This document shows positions 18,359 through 26,998 of a stretch of 64,000 nt of DNA, piece after piece (position 1 is the stretch's first letter; each line of letters starts with the position of its first letter). The stretch covers positions 124,001 to 188,000 of the forward strand of contig JALNZB010000003.1 of the NCBI GenBank assembly GCA_023229545.1. Direction: 5' to 3'. The DNA comes from Sulfuritalea sp. (lineage in GTDB: Bacteria > Pseudomonadota > Gammaproteobacteria > Burkholderiales > Rhodocyclaceae). The notes beneath the pieces are model-generated. The model saw nothing but the letters and a program-made list of their open reading frames with translations, was not told the origin of the DNA and made no database searches. The translations under genes were made by a program, and so were the position numbers.

Positions 18359-18536
18359 AACGCTCATGGCAGCAAGCTCCACCCGCCGATGATGAAACAT
18401 GCGAAAGACAAATTGAAGACCCGCCCCCCATCCTCCAATCGCAAACGTCGCATGCGACCTTCCCTCACGGGGGGCTACTGATCGGCTCGCTTCGCTCGAC
18501 TATCACCAGTCGCTCCGAACGGGTTGTTTCGTTAAA
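18359..18536 (+). repeat. Long intergenic repeat, copy B
   Basis: It begins AACGCTCATGGCAGCAAGC 18 nt after the methyltransferase stop and ends near GTTTCGTTAAA. Compared with copy C it carries about 20 extra bases in the C-rich part before the conserved CTCACGGGG hairpin half. The later block CTCGCTTCGCTCGACT plus TATCACCAGTCGCTCC is identical to copy C. Confidence 0.85.
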
Positions 18537-18572
18537 TTGCCGCGCCGTCCGGCGGGCTGACCGCTTCGCAAC

Positions 18573-19694
18573 CTACTGGCCGCTTTTCCGCGACTGGCCC
18601 TCGCGCAGAGCAGCCGCCGCCTGGCGATAGGCTTGCAGCGCCTCTTTGCGGCGGCCTGCCGCTTCCAGCTCGCGGGCGCGGCGCAACCAGTCGTCGACCA
18701 TATCCGGCGCCACGGCGCCTGCTCCGTTTGGCGTCTTGCCAGCGCCGACTATTGGGGAGTCGATGTCCACCGCCGGGGTGACGTAATTCAGCGCCGCCGA
18801 CTGCGCGCCGGGTTTGGCGCGCTGTGCGCTGATCACCATGCCCTTCACGGCGCGGACCGGCGCGGATTTTTTGCCGGTCGCATCGGCCTGGCGAATCGTG
18901 GCCAGCGCGGCGCGATAGAGTTTCAACGCGGCATCGCGCCGTCCGCTCGCCTCCATCTTGCGCGCCTGGGCCAGCAGCATATCGGCGCGATCAGGCACCG
19001 CTTGCGAACGCACCGGTCGCCCCCACGAGGCCACCGGTTGCGCCGCCGCCACCGCAAAACGTTCCTTGTCGGCGATATCGCGCGCGATTTGCAGATTGTT
19101 GTAGCGCATCGCCCAGCGCAGCGCGTCGTCCCCCCGCTCATTGACGATATCGCGCCGGGCGCCAGCCTTCAGCAAGGTTTTGGCAATCGCCTCCCTGCCC
19201 TCGCGCGCCGCCATCATCAGCGGCGTCGAGCCGTTGGTGGACAGCGCATTGATGTCGGCGCCGCGTTCGAGCAGGTAGGCCACCACCTCGGGGTGGCCGG
19301 CAAACGCCGCGTAGTGCAGGGCCGCCCATTCCTTGCCGACGCGATTCACGCTTGCGCCGTGCTCGACCAGCCAGCGCACCGCTTCCAGGCGGCCCTTCCA
19401 CGCCGCATATAGCAGCGCCTGCTCGCCAAACACACCGACCTTGTTGACGTCGGCGCCGCGTGCGACAAACAGCTCCATCATCGGAATGTTGCCTTCCCAG
19501 GCGCCGATCATCAAACCCGTGCCGATCACCCTGCCCTCGAAATCCGGCGCCAGCCCGGCATCCAGCCATTCGCGCGCCTGCGACAGATCGCCGCGCTCGA
19601 TGGCGTTGGAGAAACTCACCGGATCGGGCAAGTCGGCGGCACGCAGAGGCATGGCGCTCAGCAACAGGACCAGCAGCATCGAAAGAATTTTCAT
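18573..19694 (-). CDS. Secreted ankyrin-repeat protein
   Basis: This 373-residue protein has a signal peptide (MKILSMLLVLLLSAMPLRAA) followed by about six ankyrin repeats (residues ~30-215). Recognisable units are GADVNKVGVFGEQALLYAAWKGRLEAV, WAALHYAAFAGHPEVVAYLLERGADIN and STPLMMAAREGREAIAKTLLKAGA, cited here as landmarks only in part. Two helical TPR-like segments (RKMEASGRRDAALKLYRAAL and RARELEAAGRRKEALQAYRQ) flank a low-complexity linker. It is probably periplasmic and protein-binding; the partner is unknown. It is divergent from a TonB-like gene 52 bp away. Confidence 0.88.
   Translation of the reverse strand: MKILSMLLVLLLSAMPLRAADLPDPVSFSNAIERGDLSQAREWLDAGLAPDFEGRVIGTGLMIGAWEGNIPMMELFVARGADVNKVGVFGEQALLYAAWKGRLEAVRWLVEHGASVNRVGKEWAALHYAAFAGHPEVVAYLLERGADINALSTNGSTPLMMAAREGREAIAKTLLKAGARRDIVNERGDDALRWAMRYNNLQIARDIADKERFAVAAAQPVASWGRPVRSQAVPDRADMLLAQARKMEASGRRDAALKLYRAALATIRQADATGKKSAPVRAVKGMVISAQRAKPGAQSAALNYVTPAVDIDSPIVGAGKTPNGAGAVAPDMVDDWLRRARELEAAGRRKEALQAYRQAAAALREGQSRKSGQ
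18733..18757. repeat. Short dispersed repeat, copy 3 (in ankyrin gene)
   Basis: The exact 12-nt core lies inside the ankyrin gene, in the linker before the last helical segment, and is read as IVGAGKT. Confidence 0.7.
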
Positions 19695-19746
19695 GGCAGG
19701 CAGTATAAAGAATAGGACCGGCCGCCGAGCCTCTAGAATCGTCCCG

Positions 19747-20238
19747 ATGCCGCTTTACTTTGCCCTGCTGCTCAGCCTCGCCCTGCACACCGCCCTGATC
19801 GTCGCCCCGACCTGGCTGGTGGTCACACAGCGCCCGCCGCCCGCCGCCAGCATCGAAGCGCGGCTCATTCCGCCACTTGTACCGGAAGCCATGGCCGAAG
19901 CCGTCAGCACCGAAGCCAGCGACATAGACTCCGCCGCCATCCCCCCGCGCCCGGTCGCCCCACCCCGCGCCTTGCAGGGCAGCTCGCTGCGTCGCGCCCA
20001 AAACGCGCTGTCGAAGCATCTGTTCTATCCGCCGCAAGCCGTGGCGCAGGGTCTTGAAGGCGATGCCATCCTGCTGCTGATCCTGGCGGACAGCGGCCAG
20101 GTGGTCGATGCCTCCATCGCCCGCAGCTCCGGCCATGCCCTGCTCGATCAGGCCGCGCTCGACGCCGCGCGACGCATCGGCGCCCTGCCCGGCAACCCGC
20201 GCCAGACCCTGTTTCCGGTGAGTTTCAGGTTGCAGTGA
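19747..20238 (+). CDS. TonB-like energy transducer protein
   Basis: The 163-residue product has an N-terminal membrane helix (residues ~4-24), a short Pro/Ala-rich periplasmic stretch (~27-75) and a TonB C-terminal domain (~80-163). The last shows the usual pattern YPPQAVAQGLEGDAILLL...GHALLDQAALDAAR. TonB proteins transmit proton-motive energy to outer-membrane receptors. No exbB/exbD is adjacent. The start at ATG 19747 is taken because the helix begins there; the frame upstream overlaps the divergent ankyrin gene. Confidence 0.85.
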   Translation: MPLYFALLLSLALHTALIVAPTWLVVTQRPPPAASIEARLIPPLVPEAMAEAVSTEASDIDSAAIPPRPVAPPRALQGSSLRRAQNALSKHLFYPPQAVAQGLEGDAILLLILADSGQVVDASIARSSGHALLDQAALDAARRIGALPGNPRQTLFPVSFRLQ

Positions 20239-20574
20239 CCAAGTGCGCACCAAAGAGCGCGGCGAACGACTGGATTTCGACCACGACGGTCGTTTCGTCC
20301 CATGCTGAAAGTCGTAGATGATCGCCCCGGTATGTCAAGCTTGCAGTTGGTTGTAGCAACGAAACTGCGGTCTGATCGGCTTCAGGCCACGGGTGGCCGT
20401 TGTTGTTTTGGGGGCCGCCGACCTCGGTCGCCATTGACAGCATCGATCCTGGTCCTGCCTTTTCCCGGATGGAAACAAAGCCTCCAATTGCCCGCCATTC
20501 ACCCTTGAAATCAGCACTTGTCCGGACTCTCCCGACCGTTATATTCGGCGAAACAATGGGTATCGGTCTGTCTA
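20239..20574. other. Intergenic region upstream of the MSHA operon
   Basis: No recognisable gene is seen in these 336 bp. A 118-codon minus-strand frame (20225-20581) spans it but shows no family motif, and its stop overlaps the TonB-like gene. The final 60 bp hold a good promoter candidate (20518-20545). Confidence 0.5.
20518..20545 (+). promoter_or_regulatory. Candidate sigma-70 promoter of the MSHA operon
   Basis: TTGTCC (20518-20523) and TATATT (20540-20545) are separated by 16 nt. The predicted start of transcription near 20552 lies before the GTG at 20575, which supports that codon as the start of the first pilus gene. Confidence 0.55.
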
Positions 20575-21507
20575 GTGGCAAACTTTCTCAAACAAAAAAC
20601 CGGAAAAGGCTGGCTGTCCGTCGCGATGCGGGAGGAACGCGTCGACTTCGTTTATCTGCGTCGCGAACCGGGCCGCAAGCCATTGGTGCTGCTGGCCGAA
20701 TCGGTCGAGAAAGGCGCCAGCGATGCGGCGACCCTGACCGCGCTGAGAAAACCGATGCGCCTTGACCGTTATCGCTGCACGGCGCTGCTCACTCACGGCA
20801 AATACCAGTTGATCCAGACCGACGCCGTCGACGGTGCGCCAGATGAGGCCTGTGAAGTGGTGCGCTGGAAGCTCAAGGATCAGGTCGACTTTGCGGTCGA
20901 TAACGCAGCCATCGATTTGCTGCCCATTCCATCCGGTGGGCGCACGCCGCAGGTGTTCGCCGCGCTGTCGCCCGAGTCGACCGTCGCGCCTTTGGTGCAG
21001 GCGTTTCAGGCGGCCAAGGTGCCGCTCGCGGCGATTGATCTGCCCGAGATGTCGCAGCGCAATCTGGCCGCCTTGTTCGAGGAAGAAGGGCGCGGCTTGG
21101 CTACCCTGATCTTCGATGACGACGAAGGCCTGCTCACCTTCACGGTGAGCGGCGAATTGCTCGTCGTCAGGCATGTTGAAATCACGGCGCGGCAATTGAT
21201 GGCAGCCGATACGGTGCGGCGCGGCATGCTGTTCGAGCGCATCGCTCTGGACGTGCAGCGCTCGCTGGATAATTTTGATCGCGGCTACAGTTCGATTTCG
21301 CTGGGGCACCTTCTGGTGGCGCCGATTCCCGGTGTCGATGGTTTTCTCGACCACCTGCGAACCAACCTGACGGTCTCTGTCGTTGCGCTGGACCTGCCTG
21401 GCGTCCTGGATATTGGCGGGGTGCCGGCGCTGCTCGATCCCCTGCGCCAGTTTCAGTGCCTGCGGGCAATTGGCGCTGCGCTACGCGACGAACCTGTGGC
21501 GGCATGA
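20575..21507 (+). CDS. mshI: MshI/PilM-like pilus biogenesis protein
   Basis: This cytoplasmic protein (310 residues from GTG 20575) fits the PilM/MshI actin-like family that links pilus assembly proteins to the inner membrane. The opening FLKQKTGKGWLSVAMREERVDFVYL and later LATLIFDDDEGLLTFTVSGELLVVRHVEI resemble the two actin-like half-domains. The next gene starts by ATGA overlap and is PilN-like, which fits the PilM-PilN-PilO order. An alternative start at ATG 20518 would place the promoter inside the gene, so GTG is favoured. Family assignment rests mainly on gene order. Confidence 0.78.
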   Translation: MANFLKQKTGKGWLSVAMREERVDFVYLRREPGRKPLVLLAESVEKGASDAATLTALRKPMRLDRYRCTALLTHGKYQLIQTDAVDGAPDEACEVVRWKLKDQVDFAVDNAAIDLLPIPSGGRTPQVFAALSPESTVAPLVQAFQAAKVPLAAIDLPEMSQRNLAALFEEEGRGLATLIFDDDEGLLTFTVSGELLVVRHVEITARQLMAADTVRRGMLFERIALDVQRSLDNFDRGYSSISLGHLLVAPIPGVDGFLDHLRTNLTVSVVALDLPGVLDIGGVPALLDPLRQFQCLRAIGAALRDEPVAA

Positions 21508-22178
21508 GCGCGCAGATCAATCTTTACCATCCGCGCTTTCTCAAGCAGCGCGAGTTGCTCACGCTGGGCTACGTAGCGCTTGCCACCGTGGCGCTCTACG
21601 CGATGCTGGCGGCGGCGGGCGGCTGGGCCTGGCAGGACGCGGCGGCGCGCAAGGCAGCGGCGCTGGTCGCCGAGGCGCAACTCAAGGCAGCGAAGGCGCA
21701 AGTCGACGTGGAGACCAAAGCCGCCGCGACACGCAAGCCCAGCCCGCAATTGATCGCCGAACTGAGCAGCGCCGAAGGCGTTCTGCATCGCCGAGTTGAA
21801 ATCGCGCGCCTGCTGGAAAGCGGCGCCGTCGGCAGTACCGGCGGTTTTGCCGAATATCTGCGCGGCTTCGCCCGCCAGGTGCCCGAAGGTCTCTGGCTGA
21901 CGGGCTTCACCATCGACTCCCGCAACAATGACATGGAAATTCACGGCAGCATGCTAAATCCCACCGCCCTGCCCGAGTACATCCGCCGCCTGGGTACCGA
22001 AAAGGTCTTTCAGGGGCGCAATTTCGCCGCGCTGACCATGAATCGCCCCGATCTTGAGCCAGTGCCCCGCGCCGCGAGCCAGGGCGCCGCCGTGTCGCCA
22101 GCGCCGACTCCTGGGCCGCGCGCCATCGATTTCGTGCTGATGCCCAAGTTGGTCGCGGCGAAGGAAGCCAAACCATGA
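21504..22178 (+). CDS. PilN-like inner-membrane pilus assembly protein (MSHA locus)
   Basis: The 224-residue product starts MSAQINLYHP, the typical PilN opening that contacts PilM. One membrane helix (~residues 22-42), a coiled-coil and a periplasmic ferredoxin-like fold (~110-190; GLWLTGFTIDSRNNDMEIHG) follow. It should couple the cytoplasmic MshI protein to the periplasmic MshJ/PilO-like protein. It overlaps both neighbours by ATGA, which indicates tight translational coupling. A short dispersed repeat sits in its C-terminal Pro/Ala linker. Confidence 0.85.
   Translation: MSAQINLYHPRFLKQRELLTLGYVALATVALYAMLAAAGGWAWQDAAARKAAALVAEAQLKAAKAQVDVETKAAATRKPSPQLIAELSSAEGVLHRRVEIARLLESGAVGSTGGFAEYLRGFARQVPEGLWLTGFTIDSRNNDMEIHGSMLNPTALPEYIRRLGTEKVFQGRNFAALTMNRPDLEPVPRAASQGAAVSPAPTPGPRAIDFVLMPKLVAAKEAKP
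22089..22110. repeat. Short dispersed repeat, copy 4 (in PilN-like gene)
   Basis: This is an exact match GCCGTGTCGCCAGCGCCGAC on the plus strand, here read in another frame as AVSPAPTP near the C terminus. Confidence 0.75.
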
Positions 22179-22915
22179 GCGCGCTGCCGACTCAATGGAC
22201 GCGGTGGGCCGGGAAGTTCGCCGCACTCAGCCGCCGCGAACGCGCCATCGTCGCCGGCGCGCTGGTATTCGGCGGCGGCTTCCTGATTTTCAATTTCGGC
22301 ATCGACCCGTCCCTGCAGAAGGCGCGCGGCGCAACCCGTGCAGAAGTGGCGGCACGTACCGAACTCGCCCAGCAGCAGGCCATGGTGGCCGTGCTCAAGA
22401 CGCAGAATGCGGATCCCGATGCCCCAAACCGCAAGCGGCTGGCGCAGACGAAGCAGGATCTGGTTGCCGTCAGTGAGCGCCTGGCGAGTTTCGAGGCCGG
22501 CATGGTGCCGCCGGCACGGATGCAGGCGTTTCTGCAAGGACTCCTGGCGAAGAACCGGGCCATCGAGGTGCTCGGCCTGAAAACATTGCCGGTAATGCCG
22601 GTAGGCGCCCCGGTTGCAGCGGAAAAGACCGATGCGGCGGCGGTCGCGACAGCGATAGCGCAAGGCCCGGGCAAGGAAAAACCCGCTCAAGGAGCAGTTA
22701 AATCTGGCGCGGTCGAGGGCATCTATCAACACGGTATCGAGATCACGGTGGCGGGCAGTTACAACGATCTGTTGAACTACCTGGCGGACCTTGAACGCTT
22801 GCCGCAGCGTGTGATGTGGAACAGCGTCAGCCTGAAGGTGGATAAATATCCGCGCAATGTCATGAAGCTGACCGTCTACACCCTGAGCCTCGACAAGAAC
22901 TGGTTGGTCATGTGA
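22175..22915 (+). CDS. mshJ: MshJ-like (PilO-type) pilus assembly protein
   Basis: This 246-residue protein has one N-terminal membrane helix (~residues 24-42), a coiled-coil region (~45-110) and a C-terminal periplasmic domain (GIEITVAGSYNDLLNYLADLERLP) typical of PilO/MshJ. It is thought to form a heterodimer with the PilN-like protein and align the secretin with the inner-membrane platform. It begins by ATGA overlap with the preceding gene and is immediately followed by mshK. Confidence 0.88.
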   Translation: MSALPTQWTRWAGKFAALSRRERAIVAGALVFGGGFLIFNFGIDPSLQKARGATRAEVAARTELAQQQAMVAVLKTQNADPDAPNRKRLAQTKQDLVAVSERLASFEAGMVPPARMQAFLQGLLAKNRAIEVLGLKTLPVMPVGAPVAAEKTDAAAVATAIAQGPGKEKPAQGAVKSGAVEGIYQHGIEITVAGSYNDLLNYLADLERLPQRVMWNSVSLKVDKYPRNVMKLTVYTLSLDKNWLVM

Positions 22916-23301
22916 TGCGTTGCGATCCAGTTTCGCTTTTGCTGACACTGTCCCTCGGCGTGGGGTCCGCTCTCGCGCAAGTGCCGGATCCAATGCGCCC
23001 CCCGGTCGGCGCCCTGCCGACACCCGAGGCGAGCGTCGGCACAGCCGCGCCGGTGGCGAGCGGGGTACAAACGGTGATTTTGCGGTCCGCCGGAAAATCG
23101 GCCGCCGTGATCAATGGGCAATACGTTGAAGTGGGCGACAAATTGGGCGATAAGCGGGTACTAAAGATTAGCGAGAGCGAAGTAGTGTTAACAGGGGGGG
23201 CCGGGCGTGAAGTCATCAGGCTGACGCCCTCCGCCGAAAAAGTGCCGGCCAGGAAGACGGCTGTAATAAAACGACGCCCAACGAAAACTACGGATAAATG
23301 A
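22915..23301 (+). CDS. mshK: MshK-like periplasmic pilus assembly protein
   Basis: The 128-residue product has a signal peptide (MRCDPVSLLLTLSLGVGSALA) and a PilP/MshK-like core (DPMRPP near the mature N terminus, GKSAAVINGQYVEVGDKLGDKRVLKI). MshK is the PilP-like link between the inner-membrane PilN/PilO pair and the secretin. ATG 22915 overlaps the mshJ stop (TGATG); a GTG three bases upstream is equally possible. The Arg/Lys-rich tail ends at an ATGA overlap with mshL. Confidence 0.82.
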   Translation: MRCDPVSLLLTLSLGVGSALAQVPDPMRPPVGALPTPEASVGTAAPVASGVQTVILRSAGKSAAVINGQYVEVGDKLGDKRVLKISESEVVLTGGAGREVIRLTPSAEKVPARKTAVIKRRPTKTTDK

Positions 23302-25037
23302 AAGTCGCAATTCCGACACGCCGGATGCTGCTATGCCTTGCGGGTGCATTGGCTGGCTGCGCCGCGCCGCAACGTGCCGGCAACGAGGTACTGGGCGAGA
23401 TCAACGATGTCCTGCTGAAGTCCGCCACGGAACGCAAAGCGCCGCCGGCCAGCCTCACCGACAAGTCGCTGATGCCGCCGCTGGCGCCACTGGCGGCGAT
23501 CGACGCTGCGGTGGCGGAGCCGCGCTTCGATCTCTCCGTGGTCAATGCCCCGGCCACGCAGGTTTTCATGGCGCTGGTGTCCGGCACCCGCTACAGCATG
23601 CTGCTGCCGCCCACCGTGAGCGGCAGCCTGACGGTGAATCTCAAGGATGTGACCTTGATGGAAGCACTGGATACCATTCGCGAGCTCTACGGTTACGAGT
23701 TTCGCGTCCAGGGCAAGCGCATCTTCATCGAACCCAACACGGTGACGAGCCGCGTTTTCCATATCAATTACCTGTCCAGCCGGCGTCAGGGCAGCAGCGA
23801 TCTGCGGGTGACCGGTAGTTCGATGACGGCGGGCGGCGGTTCGACATCGACTTCGACCACGACGCCGACCCCCGGCCAAGCCGTGCCTGCCGGCAGCGGG
23901 ACATCGAGCACGTCATCCATGTCACGAGGCAACGACACCAGCCGTGTCAGCATGACCACCGATAGCGATTTCTGGGGCGACCTGAGGAACGCACTGGCCT
24001 CTATAGTAGGCACTGTTGGTGGCAGTTCCGTCGTGATCAATAAGTCGTCGGGGGTGGTGTTGGTGCGCGCCCTGCCGAACGAACTGCGCATGGTGGAGAA
24101 GTATCTCAAGGCAACCCAGCTCATCGCCGAGCGGCAGGTCATGCTGGAGGCCAAGATCATTGACGTGACGCTTTCAGAGGATTTCCAGGCGGGAATCAAC
24201 TGGGGCGCTTTCAGAAGCGGCCCGAACAGCTTTTCCGGCGTCGGCGTGGCCCAGCCGGGCGCGATGCTTACGGCAGGTGCAGGCACGGCGCAGATTAGCA
24301 CGGCCGCTTCGCAGGGGCTTTCCGTAACGCCGGGAGCGCTTGGCTCGATTGCCGCATCGGTTCTGGGAAAGGGGTTTATCGGCCTGGCCTTCCAGACCGC
24401 CAACTTCGCGGCGTTGCTGAATTTCCTTGAAACCCAGGGCAGCGTCTCCGTGCTGTCTTCGCCGCGCATCGCCACGCTCAACAATCAGAAAGCGGTACTC
24501 AAGGTGGGTACCGACGAACTGTTTGTGACCAATGTCACGTCGTCAACCACGACGACCACGACAGGCTCGGTGTCGTCGCCGAGTGTGACATTGATGCCCT
24601 ATTTTTCGGGCATTTCGCTGGATGTGACGCCGCAGATCGACGAGGACGGTAACATTATTCTTCACGTGCACCCGGCGGTGAGCACGGTAGCCGAAAAGGA
24701 GAAGGTGATCGACCTCGGCACGCTGGGTATCTACAAGCTACCGCTGGCGGCCAGCAGCATCAATGAAACCGATTCCATCGTGCGCGCCCAGGACGGCAAC
24801 ATCGTCGCCATCGGCGGCCTGATGCGCCAGGAGCAGTCCTCCGACCGCTCACAGTTGCCAGGCGCCACCGGCATCGTGGCCAACGCGCTGGGACAACGTG
24901 GTTCCTCCCTGCGCAAACGCGAACTGGTGATCCTGATCAAGCCGACGATCATCGACAATGACCGGGTCTGGGCGCAAGACATCAAGGACGTGCAGGAACG
25001 CGTGCGGGCTTTCCCGACCGTTCGGCCCTCGGAATAG
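23298..25037 (+). CDS. mshL: MshL outer-membrane secretin
   Basis: MshL (579 residues) is the secretin through which the MSHA pilus crosses the outer membrane. A lipoprotein signal (LLCLAGALAGC, lipobox Cys ~21) is followed by a STN domain (~residues 75-140), a Ser/Thr-rich linker (~175-215), an N-type domain with VVINKSSGVVLVRALPNELRMVEKYL, and the C-terminal secretin channel (~275-560) with VLSSPRIATLNNQKAVLKVG and DEDGNIILHVHPAV. The order within mshI-N is the usual one. No pilotin gene is adjacent. Confidence 0.93.
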   Translation: MKVAIPTRRMLLCLAGALAGCAAPQRAGNEVLGEINDVLLKSATERKAPPASLTDKSLMPPLAPLAAIDAAVAEPRFDLSVVNAPATQVFMALVSGTRYSMLLPPTVSGSLTVNLKDVTLMEALDTIRELYGYEFRVQGKRIFIEPNTVTSRVFHINYLSSRRQGSSDLRVTGSSMTAGGGSTSTSTTTPTPGQAVPAGSGTSSTSSMSRGNDTSRVSMTTDSDFWGDLRNALASIVGTVGGSSVVINKSSGVVLVRALPNELRMVEKYLKATQLIAERQVMLEAKIIDVTLSEDFQAGINWGAFRSGPNSFSGVGVAQPGAMLTAGAGTAQISTAASQGLSVTPGALGSIAASVLGKGFIGLAFQTANFAALLNFLETQGSVSVLSSPRIATLNNQKAVLKVGTDELFVTNVTSSTTTTTTGSVSSPSVTLMPYFSGISLDVTPQIDEDGNIILHVHPAVSTVAEKEKVIDLGTLGIYKLPLAASSINETDSIVRAQDGNIVAIGGLMRQEQSSDRSQLPGATGIVANALGQRGSSLRKRELVILIKPTIIDNDRVWAQDIKDVQERVRAFPTVRPSE

Positions 25038-25053
25038 TTCCAGGAGGCGCGCG

Positions 25054-25890
25054 ATGTACCTCAACCATTTTGGCCTGAAGGAAACGCCGTTTGGCATTAC
25101 GCCGGATACCAGTTTCATCTATTGGACCGACGCCCATCAGGAGGCGCTCAATACGCTGCTGGTCGGTCTTGGCACGGGCGAAGGCTTCATCAAGATAACC
25201 GGCGAAGTCGGCACCGGCAAGACGCTGTTGTGCCGCCGCTTTCTGGCGACACTGAGCGACGATCAGGTGGTTGCCTACCTGCCCAATCCGATGCTGGAGC
25301 CGCGCATTCTGCTCCTGGCGATTGCCGAGGAACTGGGTCTCAAACTCCAGGGACTCGACTACCAGTTTCATCTGATGAAGGATTTCAACCAGCATCTGAT
25401 GGATACGGCGGCAAAGGGAAAAACGGTGGTGGTCTGCATCGACGAAGCGCAGTGCATGCCGCTGGAAAGCCTTGAAGCGCTGCGCTTGCTGTCGAATCTG
25501 GAAACGGAGAAGCGCAAGTTGCTGCAAGTGGTGCTGTTCGGCCAGCCCGAGCTCGACCAGAAGCTGGCCGATCCCGCCGTGCGCCAGTTGCGCCAGCGCA
25601 TCATGTTCCATTACCGGATGCCGGGCCTGACACAACGGGAAGCCGCGCATTACCTTGCCCATCGCCTGCGCGTGGCGGGCCATCGCGATGGCGATGTTTT
25701 TTCGCCCGCCAGCGCGCGCCTGCTGTTTCGACTGTCGAATGGCATACCGCGCCTGATCAACGTGCTGGCGCACAAGGCCATGCTGCTCGCCTATGGCGAA
25801 GGCAAGGCCAAGGTGGGTCGCGCCCACGTCACCCTGGCGGGCCGCGATACCGAAGGCCTGTCCGCGCTGCCGTTTTGGCAACAGTGGTGA
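25054..25890 (+). CDS. mshM: MshM, ExeA-like AAA+ ATPase
   Basis: This 278-residue AAA+ ATPase of the ExeA/GspA group carries Walker A GEVGTGKT (~residue 44), Walker B VVVCIDEAQCM and the typical start MYLNHFGLKETPFGITPD. AGGAGG lies at ideal distance from ATG 25054. ExeA-like proteins help insert or multimerise the secretin, which suits its place right after mshL. No peptidoglycan-binding domain or membrane helix is seen, in contrast to the full-length ExeA. Confidence 0.93.
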   Translation: MYLNHFGLKETPFGITPDTSFIYWTDAHQEALNTLLVGLGTGEGFIKITGEVGTGKTLLCRRFLATLSDDQVVAYLPNPMLEPRILLLAIAEELGLKLQGLDYQFHLMKDFNQHLMDTAAKGKTVVVCIDEAQCMPLESLEALRLLSNLETEKRKLLQVVLFGQPELDQKLADPAVRQLRQRIMFHYRMPGLTQREAAHYLAHRLRVAGHRDGDVFSPASARLLFRLSNGIPRLINVLAHKAMLLAYGEGKAKVGRAHVTLAGRDTEGLSALPFWQQW

Positions 25891-25891
25891 C

Positions 25892-26998
25892 ATGAGCTTG
25901 ATCAACAAGATGTTGCGTGATCTCGATGCTCGCGGTGCGAGCCGCAGCGATCATCCCGGCTTGCCTGCGGCGGTAACGCCCCTGGCGGCGCGTCAGGAGC
26001 CGCGCCGGGAAGTGTGGTGGTGGTTGCTCGGCGTGGCGGCGGCGGGCATGGGTGCGGCGGCATGGTACGCCACGCATGACGACAACCTTGTAGCGCCCGT
26101 CATGCCTCCCGTGGTACGCCCCGCCCCCGTTGCTCCCAAGGCAGTCCCCAAGGCCGAGCCTGCCATGGCGCCCGCGCCGCCGACCGAGCCTGCGTTGCCA
26201 GCTTTGCGCATGGACGACGACTTGTCTGCGGCGCCAGCCGTAACCGCCGCGCCGCCGCGCAAGGCGCCCGTGGTCGCCCCCAAGGCGCCGCAGCGGAAGG
26301 ATGCCGATGCGGCCACCTCGCGCACACCCGTGGTGGCTTTGCCCATGGTGCCACTGGCGGCGCTGGTGCCGCCAGTGGCACCAGCGCCGTCGGTGTCGGC
26401 CGACACACGCATCGACAAACAGGTGCGCCCGCAGCCACCAGCGGAACGGGCGGAGATTGCATATCGGCGCGGTGTTCTGGCGCAACGTCAGGGCAATGCG
26501 GAAGAAGCGGCGGGCAACTACCGGGCCGCGCTGGAGGAATATCCCGAACATGCCGCCGCACGCCAGACGTTGGCGGCGCTGCTGATTGAAGTGAAGCATC
26601 TTGACGATGCGGAAGAACTGCTGCGCAAGGGCACGGAACTGGCCTCGGTGCGTCTGGCCTCGACGCTGGCCCTGGCGCGTTTGAAAGTCGAACGCAACCA
26701 AGCGCCAGCCGCGCTCGAACTGCTGCAGAAGAACGCCGCATCCGGTGAGCGCAGTGCCGAGTATCAGGGTTTCGCCGGCGCGCTGCTCAATCGTGCAGGA
26801 CGTGCTGCCGAAGCGGTGGAGCGCTATCAGATGGCGACACGCCTGGCTCCGAACGAAGGGCGCTGGTGGGCGGGCATGGGCATCGCGCTCGATGCGGCGG
26901 GCAAAGACCGGGAAGCACGCGAGGCCTACCAGAAAGCGCGCACCCTACCGGGTTTGCCGGCGGATCTGGCGCTGCACATAGATCAGCGCTTGCGCTAG
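25892..26998 (+). CDS. mshN: MshN, TPR-containing pilus assembly protein
   Basis: The 368-residue product starts MSLINKMLRDLDARG, the conserved MshN opening, followed by one membrane helix (~residues 43-60). A long Ala/Pro/Val linker (~65-180) and TPR repeats (~185-365; RRGVLAQRQGNAEEAAGNYRAAL and similar) come next. It starts 1 nt after mshM. In Vibrio-type loci mshE and mshG follow, but here a minus-strand gene comes next, so the ATPase, platform and pilin genes must be elsewhere. The linker DNA contains two overlapping 12-bp inverted repeats (26348-26388). Confidence 0.9.
   Translation: MSLINKMLRDLDARGASRSDHPGLPAAVTPLAARQEPRREVWWWLLGVAAAGMGAAAWYATHDDNLVAPVMPPVVRPAPVAPKAVPKAEPAMAPAPPTEPALPALRMDDDLSAAPAVTAAPPRKAPVVAPKAPQRKDADAATSRTPVVALPMVPLAALVPPVAPAPSVSADTRIDKQVRPQPPAERAEIAYRRGVLAQRQGNAEEAAGNYRAALEEYPEHAAARQTLAALLIEVKHLDDAEELLRKGTELASVRLASTLALARLKVERNQAPAALELLQKNAASGERSAEYQGFAGALLNRAGRAAEAVERYQMATRLAPNEGRWWAGMGIALDAAGKDREAREAYQKARTLPGLPADLALHIDQRLR
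26348..26388. repeat. Nested inverted repeats in mshN linker
   Basis: GGTGCCACTGGC (26348-26359) pairs perfectly with GCCAGTGGCACC (26371-26382). GGCGCTGGTGCC (26359-26370) pairs perfectly with GGCACCAGCGCC (26377-26388). The two hairpins are mutually exclusive and lie in the Ala/Pro-rich linker. Confidence 0.6.

Noticed and set aside
20225..20581. 118-codon minus-strand frame before the MSHA operon
   Set aside because: There is no family motif or ribosome site, and it overlaps the TonB-like stop and the promoter region. It may be an old remnant but cannot be supported.
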